NCBI GenBank assembly: GCA_009760855.2
Contig: WPIO01000014.1
Location: 3,464,501-3,528,500 of the forward strand
Direction: 5' to 3'
DNA: 64,000 nucleotides
From: Cristatella mucedo
Taxonomy: Eukaryota > Bryozoa > Phylactolaemata > Cristatellidae
Each line of letters begins with the position of its first letter. The stretch's first letter is position 1. Shown here piece after piece: positions 11,971 to 23,460 of this stretch. Position numbers and translations under genes: made by a program. Below the pieces are notes generated by a model, which saw nothing but the letters and a program-made list of their open reading frames with translations, ran no database searches and was not told the origin of the DNA.

Positions 11971-12156
11971 ATGAGCCGAAGACCAGCAGCTAAGTGTGGA
12001 CAGTCAGAGCTGAGTGGCATGAACTGCCAGTCGGGCTCTGAGGCACTTCATGAATTTGCCCGAGGCCTTGAACAGTTATTAAGCCCAGCCAATTATGCGA
12101 ACAATCAACAAAGTAGCACAACATCGTCACTATTCCAGGGCACTGTCTACAAGTGA
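11971..12156 (+). CDS. Possible small exon, unknown product
   Basis: An open frame of 61 residues (beginning MSRRPAAKCGQSEL) ends with a good donor-like CAAGTGAGT at 12149-12157. Composition is protein-like, but no family is recognised. No acceptor downstream joins it in phase to the 12325 frame, so the exon call is weak. Confidence 0.18.
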   Translation: MSRRPAAKCGQSELSGMNCQSGSEALHEFARGLEQLLSPANYANNQQSSTTSSLFQGTVYK

Positions 12157-12324
12157 GTGACTTGGGAAATGACCCTATCACAGGTCAACATACACCGATA
12201 TCTTGACAGTTTCAGGCCAGTTTAGGGAAAGAAAGTGTGAAAGCTCAGTTTGGCTAAAACTGAATTTGACAGATGCAACTACACACCAGTGGTGAGAAAT
12301 GCTAGAGCAACGTTTGCATGATCA

Positions 12325-12717
12325 ATGGACGAACAGACTCAGCTGTGGATTGAAATTGTGGAGACAGTCATTCTTTCAGATAATGCACGAGTTGGAAATA
12401 GGAAGCAGTCTTTGCAGCTTCACCGCGCTGCTAATGCACCAAAGCAGGGTAGTACGCCTGACACTGTCTCAGCTTCCGGTGCACAGCTTGACACCAAAGT
12501 TGGCCACTCACCAGAGTGCCTGAGCAGCCAACTGTTCTTAAACAAAGGGCGTGACTTAGCTAGCAATGCTGAACCTAGCAATACTGAACCTACAAAATTA
12601 GATGACCACAATGCTATGGATAACATGTTCCAAAAAGACAATAATAATTCAGTGGTGCTGGTCGCTGTGACTTGGGGAGGCGGTGAGGGGATTGCAGCAC
12701 CAATTGGCTCGAGGTAA
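12325..12717 (+). CDS. Open frame of 130 residues, unknown
   Basis: The frame has no recognised domain. Its start, MDEQTQLWIEIVETVIL, reads like a helix, and the rest is polar and low in hydrophobic clusters. A donor-like CTCGAGGTAATT occurs just before its stop. It may be a chance frame or an exon of an undescribed gene. Confidence 0.2.
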   Translation: MDEQTQLWIEIVETVILSDNARVGNRKQSLQLHRAANAPKQGSTPDTVSASGAQLDTKVGHSPECLSSQLFLNKGRDLASNAEPSNTEPTKLDDHNAMDNMFQKDNNNSVVLVAVTWGGGEGIAAPIGSR

Positions 12718-13596
12718 TTGTGCCTCGAACCCAATCTCTATAAGTGTTTTTGCAAGCAGCTGAGCTTTCGGACAGGCTTCTGAATGAGGATTAAGTAAGG
12801 GCTTAAACTTATACAATAGCAGCTAGCGTTTTACCATAAGCCTTTAGTGTGACACCTATTACGGTGCTCATTGTGCTGGAATACGATTTTGTGCCTTGTG
12901 TCAGTAATTGCCCAGAAGGGTTTATTTGCAAAGGACGGAGACTCGGTAAGACAGAGAGGACTTGCCAAATAATAAACAGTATAAACACTTGCAGCTTAAA
13001 AAGTTATATGACCGTAGAACAGACGAACACATTTGCATGTTGCCCTTTTTCTGACCCTCGTAGTTATTAATGAGATAGCTCAGAAAGCTCAGTAATACGA
13101 AGCAGCCAGCCAATAACGAGGTCATCGAGGTCATATTTAGCAATCGACTAGTGGAACAAGAACCCATCAACCAAGCTGTCCCGTGGGTCTATTGAATAAA
13201 TGCATCACAGATAGCTGCCCTTCACAGTAGACAAGCGCAAAAGGTTGCAGACACGCATGTGTCTCCCACTAGCCCGAGCCAACCTACCACTATTGCCAGG
13301 CCGCCGGTAAGCAACACGAAGTAACTGGCTTCCATCTAATTAAAAGCCGGTGAGCATTAGTCCTATTGCTCAAATCCGGTGAGCTTTAAGCTTCAATGCA
13401 TTGACTGCAGTCACGACACAGTGCCGAAACAACTTCATGCTGGTACCTGCTCAAGCAACTGCACTGCCAGAGAGCCACACTTTGCATGATGCCGGTGGCA
13501 CTGCCATGTCAGTTGAGGGTGTGAAAGAAGCTGCTAGATCTCTGCGGAAGTGGTCAATCATGAAGCAAGCCTCCAGCTTCCACACAAGTCGGCAAC

Positions 13597-14121
13597 AATA
13601 ACTCACCCAACCAGCATTGCTCCGAACACACCCATCAACACGGTATGCCCTATAGTGGTCTGCAAGAGTCCCATGGCCCTGCCGAGAAAGTACGGTTTTT
13701 TGAAACTCCTGCTAATTTGCCTCGGAGGCCCACACACCCACTGCACTGCAGGGCGACGACAAATTATCACGACTTGTTTCAGCTACCACTTGCTCGACGG
13801 GAGCATCCCGTAGCGTTCAAGCCAGCTTACTCCGAGCAGCATTCGGCATCTACAACTGCATTCGACAGAAGGCAGCGCCAATTCAACTACATGTGCACCA
13901 ACCCCATAGGCATCACAATACATCATTACTCAGTAAGCCAACTACACCGGTCAGCTGCTACTTGGGCTAGCGAACACTTATTTCTGTCGCCCTCAGTAGT
14001 CCTGCTTTATGCGGGTCTACACGGTCCTAACCCATACATCCTTCTTTATCTGATTGTGGGTCGTCATTGTAGCCAGTGGGGCTACTTGGACAGGGAAAGT
14101 GAAATAAAGTTGAATGGATGA
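13597..14121 (+). CDS. Open frame of about 170 residues, unknown
   Basis: The frame is open from about 13597 and has an ATG at 13645 (158 residues). It is rich in H, P and R in its first half (for example TPANLPRRPTHPLHC) and aliphatic near the end. No family is recognised, and no splice or codon signal is strong enough to separate it from a chance frame. Confidence 0.2.
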   Translation, partial: NNSPNQHCSEHTHQHGMPYSGLQESHGPAEKVRFFETPANLPRRPTHPLHCRATTNYHDLFQLPLARREHPVAFKPAYSEQHSASTTAFDRRQRQFNYMCTNPIGITIHHYSVSQLHRSAATWASEHLFLSPSVVLLYAGLHGPNPYILLYLIVGRHCSQWGYLDRESEIKLNG

Positions 14122-14644
14122 AAATGAAGTTGGAAGGCCGCCAGAGATTCGCTTTATGCTTGGTAACTGCCGTCAAGCGCTCTAGCTAGCCGAATAACCT
14201 GCCCAGATGACGCTGCGCCATACATGCATCTATATCAGCAGCCGAAAGGTGCCTCACTACAAATGACGAGATTCGTGACGACAATGCGCTCAGCTCATTC
14301 CATGTTCATTCACTTATTTATACTTTTCTGAAAGTCCGAAACCATTGCTGCATCCGAAAACTAGACTCGGTTTGGCTGGAGCTGGCAAGCGGAAGGCGGC
14401 ATTCCAAGTTGCCAGCCTCGGGGGTATCGGTAGAAAGCAACGCTCCCACGATGCAAATGTAAGCTGTAGTACTTGGAAACTGCCGAAGTATGCATGCAGG
14501 AAATCCTCACGCGTGAACGTATTCAATCTCGGCCACCTTTAAACGTAGCGCAAGTAAGGCGGGTTTTTTGTGAGAGTAGTGTAAGCCTGCTGTATAGTCA
14601 GTGGTACTTGCGCCTACACTTACGAATGACCCCCGCGCGAATTA

Positions 14645-14998
14645 GGGCAGCCACGTGCCCACGATACCCGCGCACGGGCAGGAACCCCGAAGACTCCAAA
14701 CGTGCGATCGAACCAAGTAATTGGCGCTATCAGGCTGGCGAGCACCTCCTCGCCGCCGCCGTTCTCCTTATTCTCCGCGGTACTCGCGCCGGACAACTAC
14801 GACCTGCACGCAAGGAAGGGCAGCCACGTGTAAACAATACAAGAGCTGGGTAGGAACTACAATATCCACCACACACACGTACAGACCCGACCAAGCAAGC
14901 GCTACGACTCCAGTTAGCGAGCACCTACTCGCCGCAGTCGTTTTCCTTATCTTCCATGGCAATTGCATCAGCCGCCAGAAGCGCGTCGGCTAAGAGTC
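14645..14998. repeat. Diverged tandem duplication, about 175-bp unit, GC-rich
   Basis: Two adjacent units begin with GGGCAGCCACGTG (14645 and 14818), and each later contains GCGAGCACCT-CTCGCCGC (14738 and 14917). Spacing is 173-179 bp, with many differences and small indels. Both carry a CACGTG E-box palindrome. CpG content is higher than in the flanks, so a regulatory role is possible but not shown. Confidence 0.7.
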
Positions 14999-14999
14999 A

Positions 15000-15755
15000 C
15001 GTCTAGCGGAAGGAAGTTGCCGCCGGCGCAATCGCGGAAAGCCTCAGTTCCGCTCCGAAGCCTCAGTTCCGTTCCAGGTCTAAGGGTGGGGCCACCGATG
15101 AGACTGGGCATGAAGCGCGATGGACTATACTCCAAGTGATAACGTGCAGCAGGCTCATTAAGAATTTTAGGGACGTGATATCTGTAGTACATTCAAATGC
15201 TACTTGGAACGCTCAGCCTTCAGCTGAAAGCAGTGGTAAATTCTGAAACAGCGGCTACTAAAGACCACAAGAACGAAGATGAAGAAGCCTTTTAAAGGTT
15301 TGCATCCGTCTAAGCCAACATCCGGTGCCGTAGAGTAGCTGCAGCTGTTCGAAAGATCCACCCGAAAATGATGAGCTGCATAAAAACCGATCGGTTAGCA
15401 TCGGTCAAGCTGAGGTTGGGATAATGCAGCTGGTGCGTCACGCCCACAAAGCGACCTCGAAGCTTAAGTTCAATGGACTGGTCTAGCCGTAACTGAGAAA
15501 GCAGACTATCCGCTCAGGGTACTTGAAATGCTCCTCTCCTCTCCTTTGAAGATGTTGACGTTACCGGATTGCGGGAGATTGTTCAGGCGATAAGGGCGTT
15601 GCTAATCGTGACGCCCCATTGAACGGCGTTGTGCAGGAGCAGCGAAGTGCATTAGCAAGAAAAGTTTATGAATAGTATCTCCGTCAGTAACTCCACAAAA
15701 TCATAAAGACCATGTGGGTGTTACGCAGGAGAGTTTTGTATAGCGCACTCACAGC
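15000..15755. other. Stretch without recognisable gene
   Basis: A small local duplication, GCCTCAGTTCCG(C/T)TCC, occurs twice at about 15040-15075. Nothing else is recognised. Confidence 0.4.
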
Positions 15756-15759
15756 CTAA

Positions 15760-16961
15760 GCGGCTTTCGGTACGCATTCGGTAGCCACAGACTTCGTCTC
15801 ACGCAACAAAGAGAAAGTGCGAAGCATAGCAGAGTCAGGAGAGCAGTTGAGGTTTTGAGTAGCATAGAAGTAGCAGTTCAGGACCGCTGAAAAAGATGTG
15901 CCATAGTCGGCAGTTGGAGAGTAGTTGTCGTTGCGTAAGAATTGTGGAAGCTAGTTCCACAGTCTAGGACCTGCAGAGCTAAAGCTTCTGTCGCCAACAG
16001 TCTTTACGCGGAGGAATGGGACAGCTAATTTATTGTCCACACAGGACCTGAGGGCGCGAACAGGCTGAAACTGGTGCAGCAGTTCAGCTAGGTATGAAGT
16101 AGCTAAGCCGTGGCGGGCCTTATGAGTCAGCTTAAGAACTTTCCTCTATATCCGTTGCTCAACCGGCATCCATCCTAGATCTTTGAGCAAAGGAGACACG
16201 TGCTCCAACCTCTGGGACTTTAAGACTAGCCTTGCAGCCATATTCATAGTCCGCTGTAGTGGCATAATAGCTTTCTTTGGCAGCCCAGCCAAAAGGGAAT
16301 TACAATAATCAAGCCGAGACAGAACTAAAGAGCTAGTTAAATTTTTTACAAGCCACTGTGGGAGACAGCTTCTAATCTTGGATAGGGATCGGATGTGATG
16401 GCTAGCTGTAGAGGCAGTCTTCTGAATGAAGCTTTTGAAATTGAGGCAGCTGTCGAACACGACACCTAGATTACGAGCACGTGGTGAAGGTCGCACAATA
16501 GCATCACCTATTAGAACAGCAAAGCCTTTTAATCCAGCCATACGCTTAGGGTGTCCTATGAGCAGCAGTTCGGTTTTATCGTCATTTAATTTCAGGAAGT
16601 TTTCCGACATCCAGGATCGAATAACGGTAAGGCAAGCATTCAGTTTCTCAGTTGCTGCAGCAGATTCCGACGGTTTAAATGACAAATACAACTGAGTATC
16701 GTCAGCATAGAAGTGATATCCTATTCCATGGGCCTTAATCACTTTTCCCAAAGGTTGTGTTTAAATGGAGAACAGCAAGGGACCGAGTACAGACCCTTGA
16801 GGGACTCCACGGGTGACCCTTCTCATGTCTGAGACCTGACCCCCACACGACACGGATTGAACACGATCAGATAAGTATGATTTAAACCACGCCAGTGCTT
16901 CGTCTGCCAGACCGATCGTTGTTCTCAATCGTTCAAGCAGAACTAATGCACTCGTTGTCAA
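15760..16961 (-). mobile_element. LINE-B reverse transcriptase, inactivated copy
   Basis: On the reverse strand 16961-16146 encodes a CR1/L2-like reverse transcriptase distinct from LINE-A. It carries [15 protein letters not shown], the catalytic FYADDTQLYLSFKP, WMSENFLKLNDDKTELL and LDYCNSLLAGLPKKAI. A single in-frame TAA at about 16758 interrupts the frame between LLFSI and GKVIKAHG. A second stop at 16146 separates the body from the C-terminal part (LTHKARHGLATSYLAELLHQ), which continues to about 15760. The 5' half with an endonuclease is absent. LINE-B differs from LINE-A in many positions but shares architecture, so the two are sister families. Confidence 0.9.
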
Positions 16962-17633
16962 CGTATATTAGTGCTGCTATGGTTCATTGCCTTTTACTCA
17001 GTGCAACCTGCGACCCTGGACCCGGAGGTAAAGGACTACGCCTGAGTAAAGAAAAATATCTGCTTATTTGTGCACGAGTCATCGATGTCTGGCGAAATAC
17101 CAGAATAACGTGCAAATAAAAGCGTATCGATAATAAATAACAACCGAGATACCACGATACATTCTATTCAATCCGAAAGACACTATTTTTTAACAAACTT
17201 AGACCGCATATATCAGGAAAACATTCATTTTATTGGATGAGAAATAATTGTGCACTGTGCGTTAATGTATAGTTACCGTGTATTCCGCGAACGGGCACTT
17301 GTCGAAACAAAAGGTGTGCATCACGGGACTTTCGCTAGTCCCCGGTTTTTCATAATTAAAAACGCCATTCTTAATGCGTATGCAAGAGTTTTTAAGACAT
17401 CGTGCGGCACAATAGCAGTGGTTCTATTGAAAACTGGATCGTGAGGAAGGAAGCATAATCATCAAAACGAGGGTGCAGCCTATAGACCTGTGCTGACGAA
17501 CGAGAGTGTGAGGTATGCACCACTGGCCGCGTCGAACAAGGAACGGTTGCTTTCAATGGGACACCGAGCACGAGAACTTCTGTACATTGGAGAGAAACGC
17601 TGTCCTAAATAAAAAAGGAGGTAGAATGTCTAT
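16962..17633. other. Stretch without recognisable gene
   Basis: AT-rich sequence with no supported gene or repeat. Confidence 0.4.
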
Positions 17634-18095
17634 CCACCACCAGGCTAAGCATCGTACCGCCCGCTCTTCTGAATCGAACTATTTACTTATACCTCGTACA
17701 AAACTCAAATCCTTCGGAGACCATGCCTTTAGTTCGCATGCTTCCAAAGCCTGGATCTCACTCCCGACTTGCATCACGACATTTCCCGACTTGACCACAT
17801 TTTAAAGAAACTAAAAACGTATTATTTCTCACAGCATTAAGTGGGCCCACGTGATTCGAACTATTATGTGCTTATGCGTGCTGACACTGTGCATGTTGGC
17901 ACTAACTACACTTGCGTACTGACCGTGTGCATGTCACCCCTCACCATGTTATTCTTGTTGTTTATTGAGCATGCTACCACAAATCATTCGATCGCGCTTC
18001 TTTTGCAGCAAATGTGAAGTTCCTAGAAAGAGATTTGAGTTCTCTGAGGACGCTTTATCAAGTGTGCTAGTATTATTAAAATTACTATTATTATC
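17634..18095 (+). mobile_element. LINE-A 3' fragment
   Basis: The copy starts at the codons for HHQAKHRTA, includes an FGDHAFSS-type C-terminal motif, and keeps the whole 3' UTR and a worn ATT tail at 18068-18095. Several substitutions mark it as middle-aged. Confidence 0.85.
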
Positions 18096-18298
18096 CATTG
18101 TGCGAGGCAGGAGAGAAAAGCCATAGCCATAACACGGGCAAACGGAACGAGATGCTGCGGGTTATGGTTATTGCTCACCTAGCACCAACATGAATAGGCG
18201 TGTCGGGCTGCTTGTACCTCACGCGTCCCGTCAGTCTTAATACGACAGGCTGTCCTGGCAAGATCAAGGTCTTGCCCCTCCTTGACCCTTTTGACCCT

Positions 18299-19900
18299 TG
18301 TAGCGCAGCGCCGGCCCGACTCAGTTTTAGAGCGCATGAAAATTGCTCAGCAGGAAACGCCCCTGTCCTAGAGCAAGAGGACGCAGCCATCGTAGTAGGG
18401 CAATGGGGTGATTGATATTGGCTGGCCTGTCAACCCTATAGTTCCGGCTAGCAATTTGAGAATAGGGTAATGCTTGCCGAAGGTCGCTGTCGCCGCCAGC
18501 CAACCTAGATTTGCTAGACGGTTTCCATGAGAACGAAAGAAGTAGGCGAAGAGCATCTGGGTTCTCGAGCTGTGAGCAAGGGGACGCAGAGGTCGCTGAG
18601 GTGATTGATATTGGCTGGGTTGTCAACCCCATTGTCCAAGCTAGTTATATAACGATAGGGCGACGCTCGCTAGGGCCTCATCTTCATCTTCGGCTCCGTT
18701 TCGACGCCGTTGGACTCATTTCTCTGAAAGCGAGGGAGGAGGGCGAGCTGTTCGCCGGCGATTGACGGGACAGAACGAGACAGCCTAGCAGGATTCGGTG
18801 GACTCCACCGAATACGGTCGTATCGCGCTCGAGCTAGCATTTTGTGTTTCTTTTGTGTTTGTGTGTGCGCGCTCGCACGTGGTCTCGGCATAAGGATTTT
18901 TCGGTGCGAGCTAGACGTAGTTGGTGTGGTGGGTGAGATATTCCGTTGGTTCGGGCTCCTTTGTCTATTCGGGCCGTTCCCCCTAGAGACGTAGGAAGCC
19001 TAAGTGTGGAGACGTGTTTCCTCCGCAAGAGTGCTTGAGGTGGGTGGGGGTATTCCAGCCGTTAAGATAGAAGCGGAGCCCTAGTTGTCCAGTCAGGGTC
19101 TAGGCTCCGGTTCGGGCTCCTTTGTCTATTTGGGTCATTTCCCACTATAGACGTTAGTAGCCTAAGAGTGGAGACGTTTTTACTCCGCAAGAGTGCTTGG
19201 TGTAGTGCATGGGGTATTCCTGCCGCAAGGTGGAAGCGGAGTCCTAGTTCACCCGTCAGGGTCTAGGCTCCGGTTCGGGCTCCTCGTCTCATTCGGGTCG
19301 TTCCCCACAATAAACTTAGGTAGCCTAAGTGCGGGGGACGTATTCCCTCCGCAAGAGTGCGTGTGCTGTTGAGGGCTCGTTAGGAGCGTGGAGATCAAAC
19401 TGAGCTAGACGCGCAGCGACTTTGTGCGCTTGCGAATAAAGCTCAGTAAAATCCCAAATTTGTGTCTCGCTTTCAGGGAAACGAGTCCGACGGCGTCAAA
19501 ACGGAGCCGAAGATGAAGATGAGGCCCTAGCGAGCGTCGCCCTATCGTTATATAACTAGCTGGGACAATGGGGTTGACAACCCAGCCAATATCAATCACC
19601 TCAGCGACCTCTGCGTCCCCTTGCTCACAGCTCGAGAACCCAGATGCTCATCACCTACTTCTTTTGTTCTCACCGAAGCCGTCCAGCAAATCTAGGTTGG
19701 CTGGCGGCGACAGCGACCTTCGGCAAGCGTTACCCTATTCTCAAATTGCTAGCCGGAACTATAGGGTTGACAGGCCAGCCAATATCAATCACCCCACTGC
19801 CCTACTACGATGGCTGCGTCCTCTTGCTCTAGGACAGAGGTGTTCCTGCTGAGCAATTCTCATGCGCTCTAAAACTGAGTCAGTCCGGCGCTGTGCTACA
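18299..19900. mobile_element. Foldback-type element with ~430-bp inverted arms
   Basis: The left arm 18299-18734 is the reverse complement of the right arm 19466-19900 with scattered differences. Matching landmarks are CTCAGTTTTAGAGCGCATGA at the outer ends and CTTCATCTTCGGCTCCGTTT near the inner ends. Each arm is itself built of two diverged direct units about 190 bp apart, each with GTGATTGATATTGGCTGG. The 731-bp loop holds three tandem units. No transposase frame is visible. This layout is that of foldback elements or large non-autonomous inverted-repeat elements. No clear target-site duplication was found, so the exact ends are uncertain. Confidence 0.75.
18950..19370 (+). repeat. Three tandem repeats of about 162 bp inside the foldback loop
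   Basis: Units start with TTCGGGCTCCT at 18950, 19111 and 19274 (spacing 161 and 163 bp). Each contains TAGCCTAAG, an ACGT-rich block, CTCCGCAAGAGTGC and GGGTATTCC, followed by GGAAGCGGAG in the first two. The third is shorter. They are not CRISPR-like, having no spacers. Confidence 0.85.
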
Positions 19901-21339
19901 CCCTTCTACACCTATGCACCCCCGAGGGGGCACGATTACGAAGCAAATGCAAGGAGACGTCAAAGAATTAAACTAAAATACCGGCTTCGATGTGCAATGC
20001 CAGAATTATCATTTGTCAGAATTTGGAAAGGAGACTGCATCGTGATAATTTCGTAACATTTTCATCACTTTCAAGATAGGAGTAATGAAGTAATAAATAA
20101 TAACTCAGCTGACGCTCGGAACTGTTCGCTGACAATGCCACGGGTTCGGACTAAGCTTGACGATAGCTCATATTTTAATCATTTAACAAGAAGCCTATTA
20201 TATGTGCGGTATTTGCTACTTAGGCAACGTCTAACCAGACCTTTAGTGACTTGTCGTCTACGAGCGGGCCGTAGCCAGGCATTTTTTCATGAGGGTAGAC
20301 CTTAACCTAGCGTGGTCATCACCGAATGCCACATTAAGTAAAACAACGTTGAGTATTTCCCACGCCCTTTGACGCAAGACCAAATATTTGCACCTGTACC
20401 TACGAGCGGTTTACTTGAAACAGGAGCTCGGCGGTTGGATTTGCAATGCTTCGGACGCCCCAATACCAATCGGAAGTCTGCACAGTTTCCCAAATGCACA
20501 TTTAAACAAAACTGGTTATTAAAAGGAAGCTTGGCATGGCAGCGACGTGTAGCTGGTGCAGTCAGGGGAAAATATGTTTCTCTTTTTGCCCGGCTAATGG
20601 CTAACGGTGCCAGTCACAAGCCATTCCGACGGTGCGGACCTGACATTAACTCACGAGAGCGGCTTATGCTTGCAGAGCTGCAAGTTTTCAAGAGAACTAC
20701 TTTTAGCTTGGCATTTAAAGTATGCATTGCAAGAAGTTTGCCCTCGTCTGCGGTGACTGGTGCGGTGAGTGTTGAGAGAAGTCGGCAGTCACGGCGGTTG
20801 ACAATTTCAGTGCCCGCCCGTACGATCCAGCCTATCGCCCTGCTGCCTGCACGTGCAAGATTCGCTAGGGACTTAACAACATTAAAATATACTGAAAAGA
20901 ATTCATGAAGCACAAAATACCCACCAAAAGGCACTGGCAGTTCGCTCGGAAGCTGGTCATTTAACCTACCTCGCGTGGCAAACGGTTTAGTGCTCCTGGA
21001 GCCGCCTGCGTTTCCAGGCCGTAAATACGGCACGAAGCCTCTTCACGGTCGCACGGGGGAGCCAGGGTTTTGCCTTCGGGGCAGCAGCAAAACAATGAGA
21101 CGAGCAGTCGTGAACTGTTGCCACTGTGCCACATGCTCAACTCTCGAGAGATCGTATTTATTTGGTGCAGAACTTCCCGATTTTTGCAGAGCAAACCACC
21201 GATTCAGCTCTTAGGAGGCACTCAAAATTTGTCAAGGAATGCGCCCGCTGTACGATAGTCCTGATCGAAAGGCATGCTTCAATGCTCGCCAACAAAGTCG
21301 CAAGCGATGAGACTAGCGAAAGATGGATGCAAAGTAAGG
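19901..21339. other. Stretch without defensible gene; overlapping open frames at 20369-21033
   Basis: An open frame of 179 residues on the plus strand (20369-20908) overlaps one of 139 residues on the minus strand (20614-21033). Neither has a recognisable domain, and the overlap argues that at least one is chance. Nothing else is recognised. Confidence 0.35.
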
Positions 21340-21457
21340 GTCCTCAGCGTTTATTCAAGAGGTCGTGGGCTCGCGCCCCGAGGCATATGTTAAGCGCATG
21401 AGTAGAGATTAAGCTCTCTTGGGGCGCTATACATATGAATTATATTTTTATTTTTAA
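21340..21457 (+). mobile_element. SINE-2 copy
   Basis: The B-box-like segment GAGGTCGTGGGCTCGCGCCC is followed by CGAGGCATATGTTAAGCGCA and then GAGATTAAGCTCTCTTGGGG, CGCTATACATATGAATTATA and a T-rich end. The 3' half resembles the LINE-A terminus. It is the best-preserved copy in the + orientation. Confidence 0.65.
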
Positions 21458-22419
21458 ACTCTTGACACCGAACGTTGCGACAAGCGAACTGCGGCGGCGG
21501 CAGCTGAACTAAAGAACTCGGGCCATAAATACGGCGCTGGTACCGGTACAAGTCCTTGGCGATGGACGACAAATACCGGTGAGTCTGGCGGTACAAAGCA
21601 GGGCTAGCAACTCGTGGATGCAGTGCCGACACACGCAGCTATGCCGGCGGTAGCGCAGCGCGGTTGGAGTCGCGAGCGGCCATACCTTAATTTAGCGTGG
21701 CCTTGGCGCAGAGCGGTCGATTCAAACGCCGCAGAGGCGACTGTATAGCGCCGGCCGTACAATACAGCTCTCGCAAGCCCCGAAGTTTAACTGACCGGTT
21801 ATTACACAAGTTGGGCTTTTTGTGCCGCCTAACCATAGTGAGATATGATATATCCTGTTCGTCGTTGTAATTCAGGAACAGAGAATAGTGTCTAGGCAGT
21901 CATAATCTACCTGGCCGACCTAGCTTACCAACGTCTCCATAAAGCCTGCTCCGCAATTATGGCAGTACGCCAACTGGCGCTCCCATGCACGTGCGGAGTT
22001 ACCACGCCGACGTCGCATGGAATTCCCCGCGGACCTAAAACGTGCATCCGGTTGCAGTGCTTGGGGAATTGGAGACTCGACCCGGAGTCGTTTCACGTCC
22101 TAAGAAAGTCAAAATGAGCGGCCACTGCTCTGTTCAAATAAGCCTGCATTGGCTAAGGTTGAACACGGTCAATGTCAACCAACGTAACCGCCGAGACGTA
22201 GACACCGACGAGACAACGGCTGTGCTCTACCGTACGCAATTCCACTTAGGCCTGTCCCTCAGCTGTACCGGGTAAGCTGGATATCCCGAGAATCCAGCTA
22301 CGTACCATTTATTAGTCTTGAGGAAGATTTTTAACAGTTCAACCCAAAATATATACTTACTACTCTATGTTAATGTTTTGCCAGTAAAACGCTTTTGGGT
22401 CCGTGACCATTCAGCGTTT
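21458..22419. other. Stretch without recognisable gene
   Basis: Moderately GC-rich sequence with scattered CpG. Nothing specific was recognised. Confidence 0.35.
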
Positions 22420-23460
22420 GGATGGTAGCCTAGTGCGCTCGGGCGCAGGCGCTTCCGGAATACCGGGCTAACGGAACCGCAGCGGCCCTGCCCACAGCAG
22501 CGCCCAACCGCGCGGTTGCGAGCCGCAGCGGTTCGAGGACCTCGCCACTTCGGCATATGAACGACTTGAGAAGAATGAGGAAGGCCAAGCAGTTCGCTCG
22601 CTTGAGCCTGCGGCGGCACGTGCGCTTTTTCCGGTCGGCGCAGGCGCGTGGACGGCCGACCGCGTCGTCGCGTACGGGTGAATCGTCGCCGCCGTGCAGT
22701 CTGGTGGGCGGTCGCTCTAGCCGTTGTTAGCAGATCCGTTGGCTGAGGAGGCCGCTTATTCTGTTTATTACGAGGCGCGTTTGTTGTCCTGTGACAGCGA
22801 CCGGAGCGTCCACCGCTCCCGTTTGAGTCGCTTTGACTGACTGCACGTGCGGCGGCTTCACGTGGCGGCGGCCGCGCTGTCGGTCGGCAACTGCGTGCAT
22901 GCGCGCGTCCAGTACCCCCCAGACAGACCGGTAGTAGTCGTTGTCAGTCGTCTTGCGCCGTGCGCATTGCTTGCGAACGCCGACGTTGGTCCAGGATTGC
23001 CGGCAAGGATTGCCTGACCGTCTACTGAGTGTAGGTAGATCGAGACTCTGAGAGGGAGTTTTCTTCCGTTCGGCTTCGTGGCGGCTGCTGCTCCTTGCGC
23101 CACTCGCCGGTGGTGTCGGTGGCCGGCTCGCGACCTCCCGACGATGCGTGCTCGCGTGCGCTCGCCTCTCCCGAGCTTTCGCTGCCGTGCACATTGACGT
23201 GCTGCACCGATCGCCCCGCTGTGCTGAAACGCAGAGGGAGCCGTCAACTCGGCTGGTGCCGGTCGGAGCTTATTCGTGGCTCAGCGTTTACGGCCAGGTT
23301 CCGCAGGTGTGTTGTTTCTTGGCTTGCCGGCCAACCGTGGGCTAAAGGATAACTTCTGTGCCAAATTTCGTCGTTGGAGGCCTTCGAGGAGCCGGTGGCG
23401 AAGGAGCACCGAGCGCCTGCGTCAGCACCTGCCCCCCTGCTGCTATAAGGGCATCAAGAA
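22420..23460. promoter_or_regulatory. CpG-dense block, possible promoter and 5' exon
   Basis: This kilobase is markedly richer in CpG than its flanks (for example GACCGCGTCGTCGCGTACGG near 22660) and has long open frames on both strands, as GC-rich DNA does. None has a recognisable domain. It could be the unmethylated promoter and untranslated first exon of a neighbouring gene. The zinc-finger gene 14 kb downstream on the plus strand is one candidate, but no splice link is visible. Confidence 0.35.

Noticed and set aside
18950-19370. A CRISPR-like array
   Set aside because: The units are contiguous, about 162 bp long and have no spacers; they are ordinary tandem repeats in the loop of the foldback element.
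20369-21033. A 179-residue plus-strand gene or its 139-residue antisense frame
   Set aside because: No domain, no splice support and mutual overlap; kept only as a note in the stretch description.
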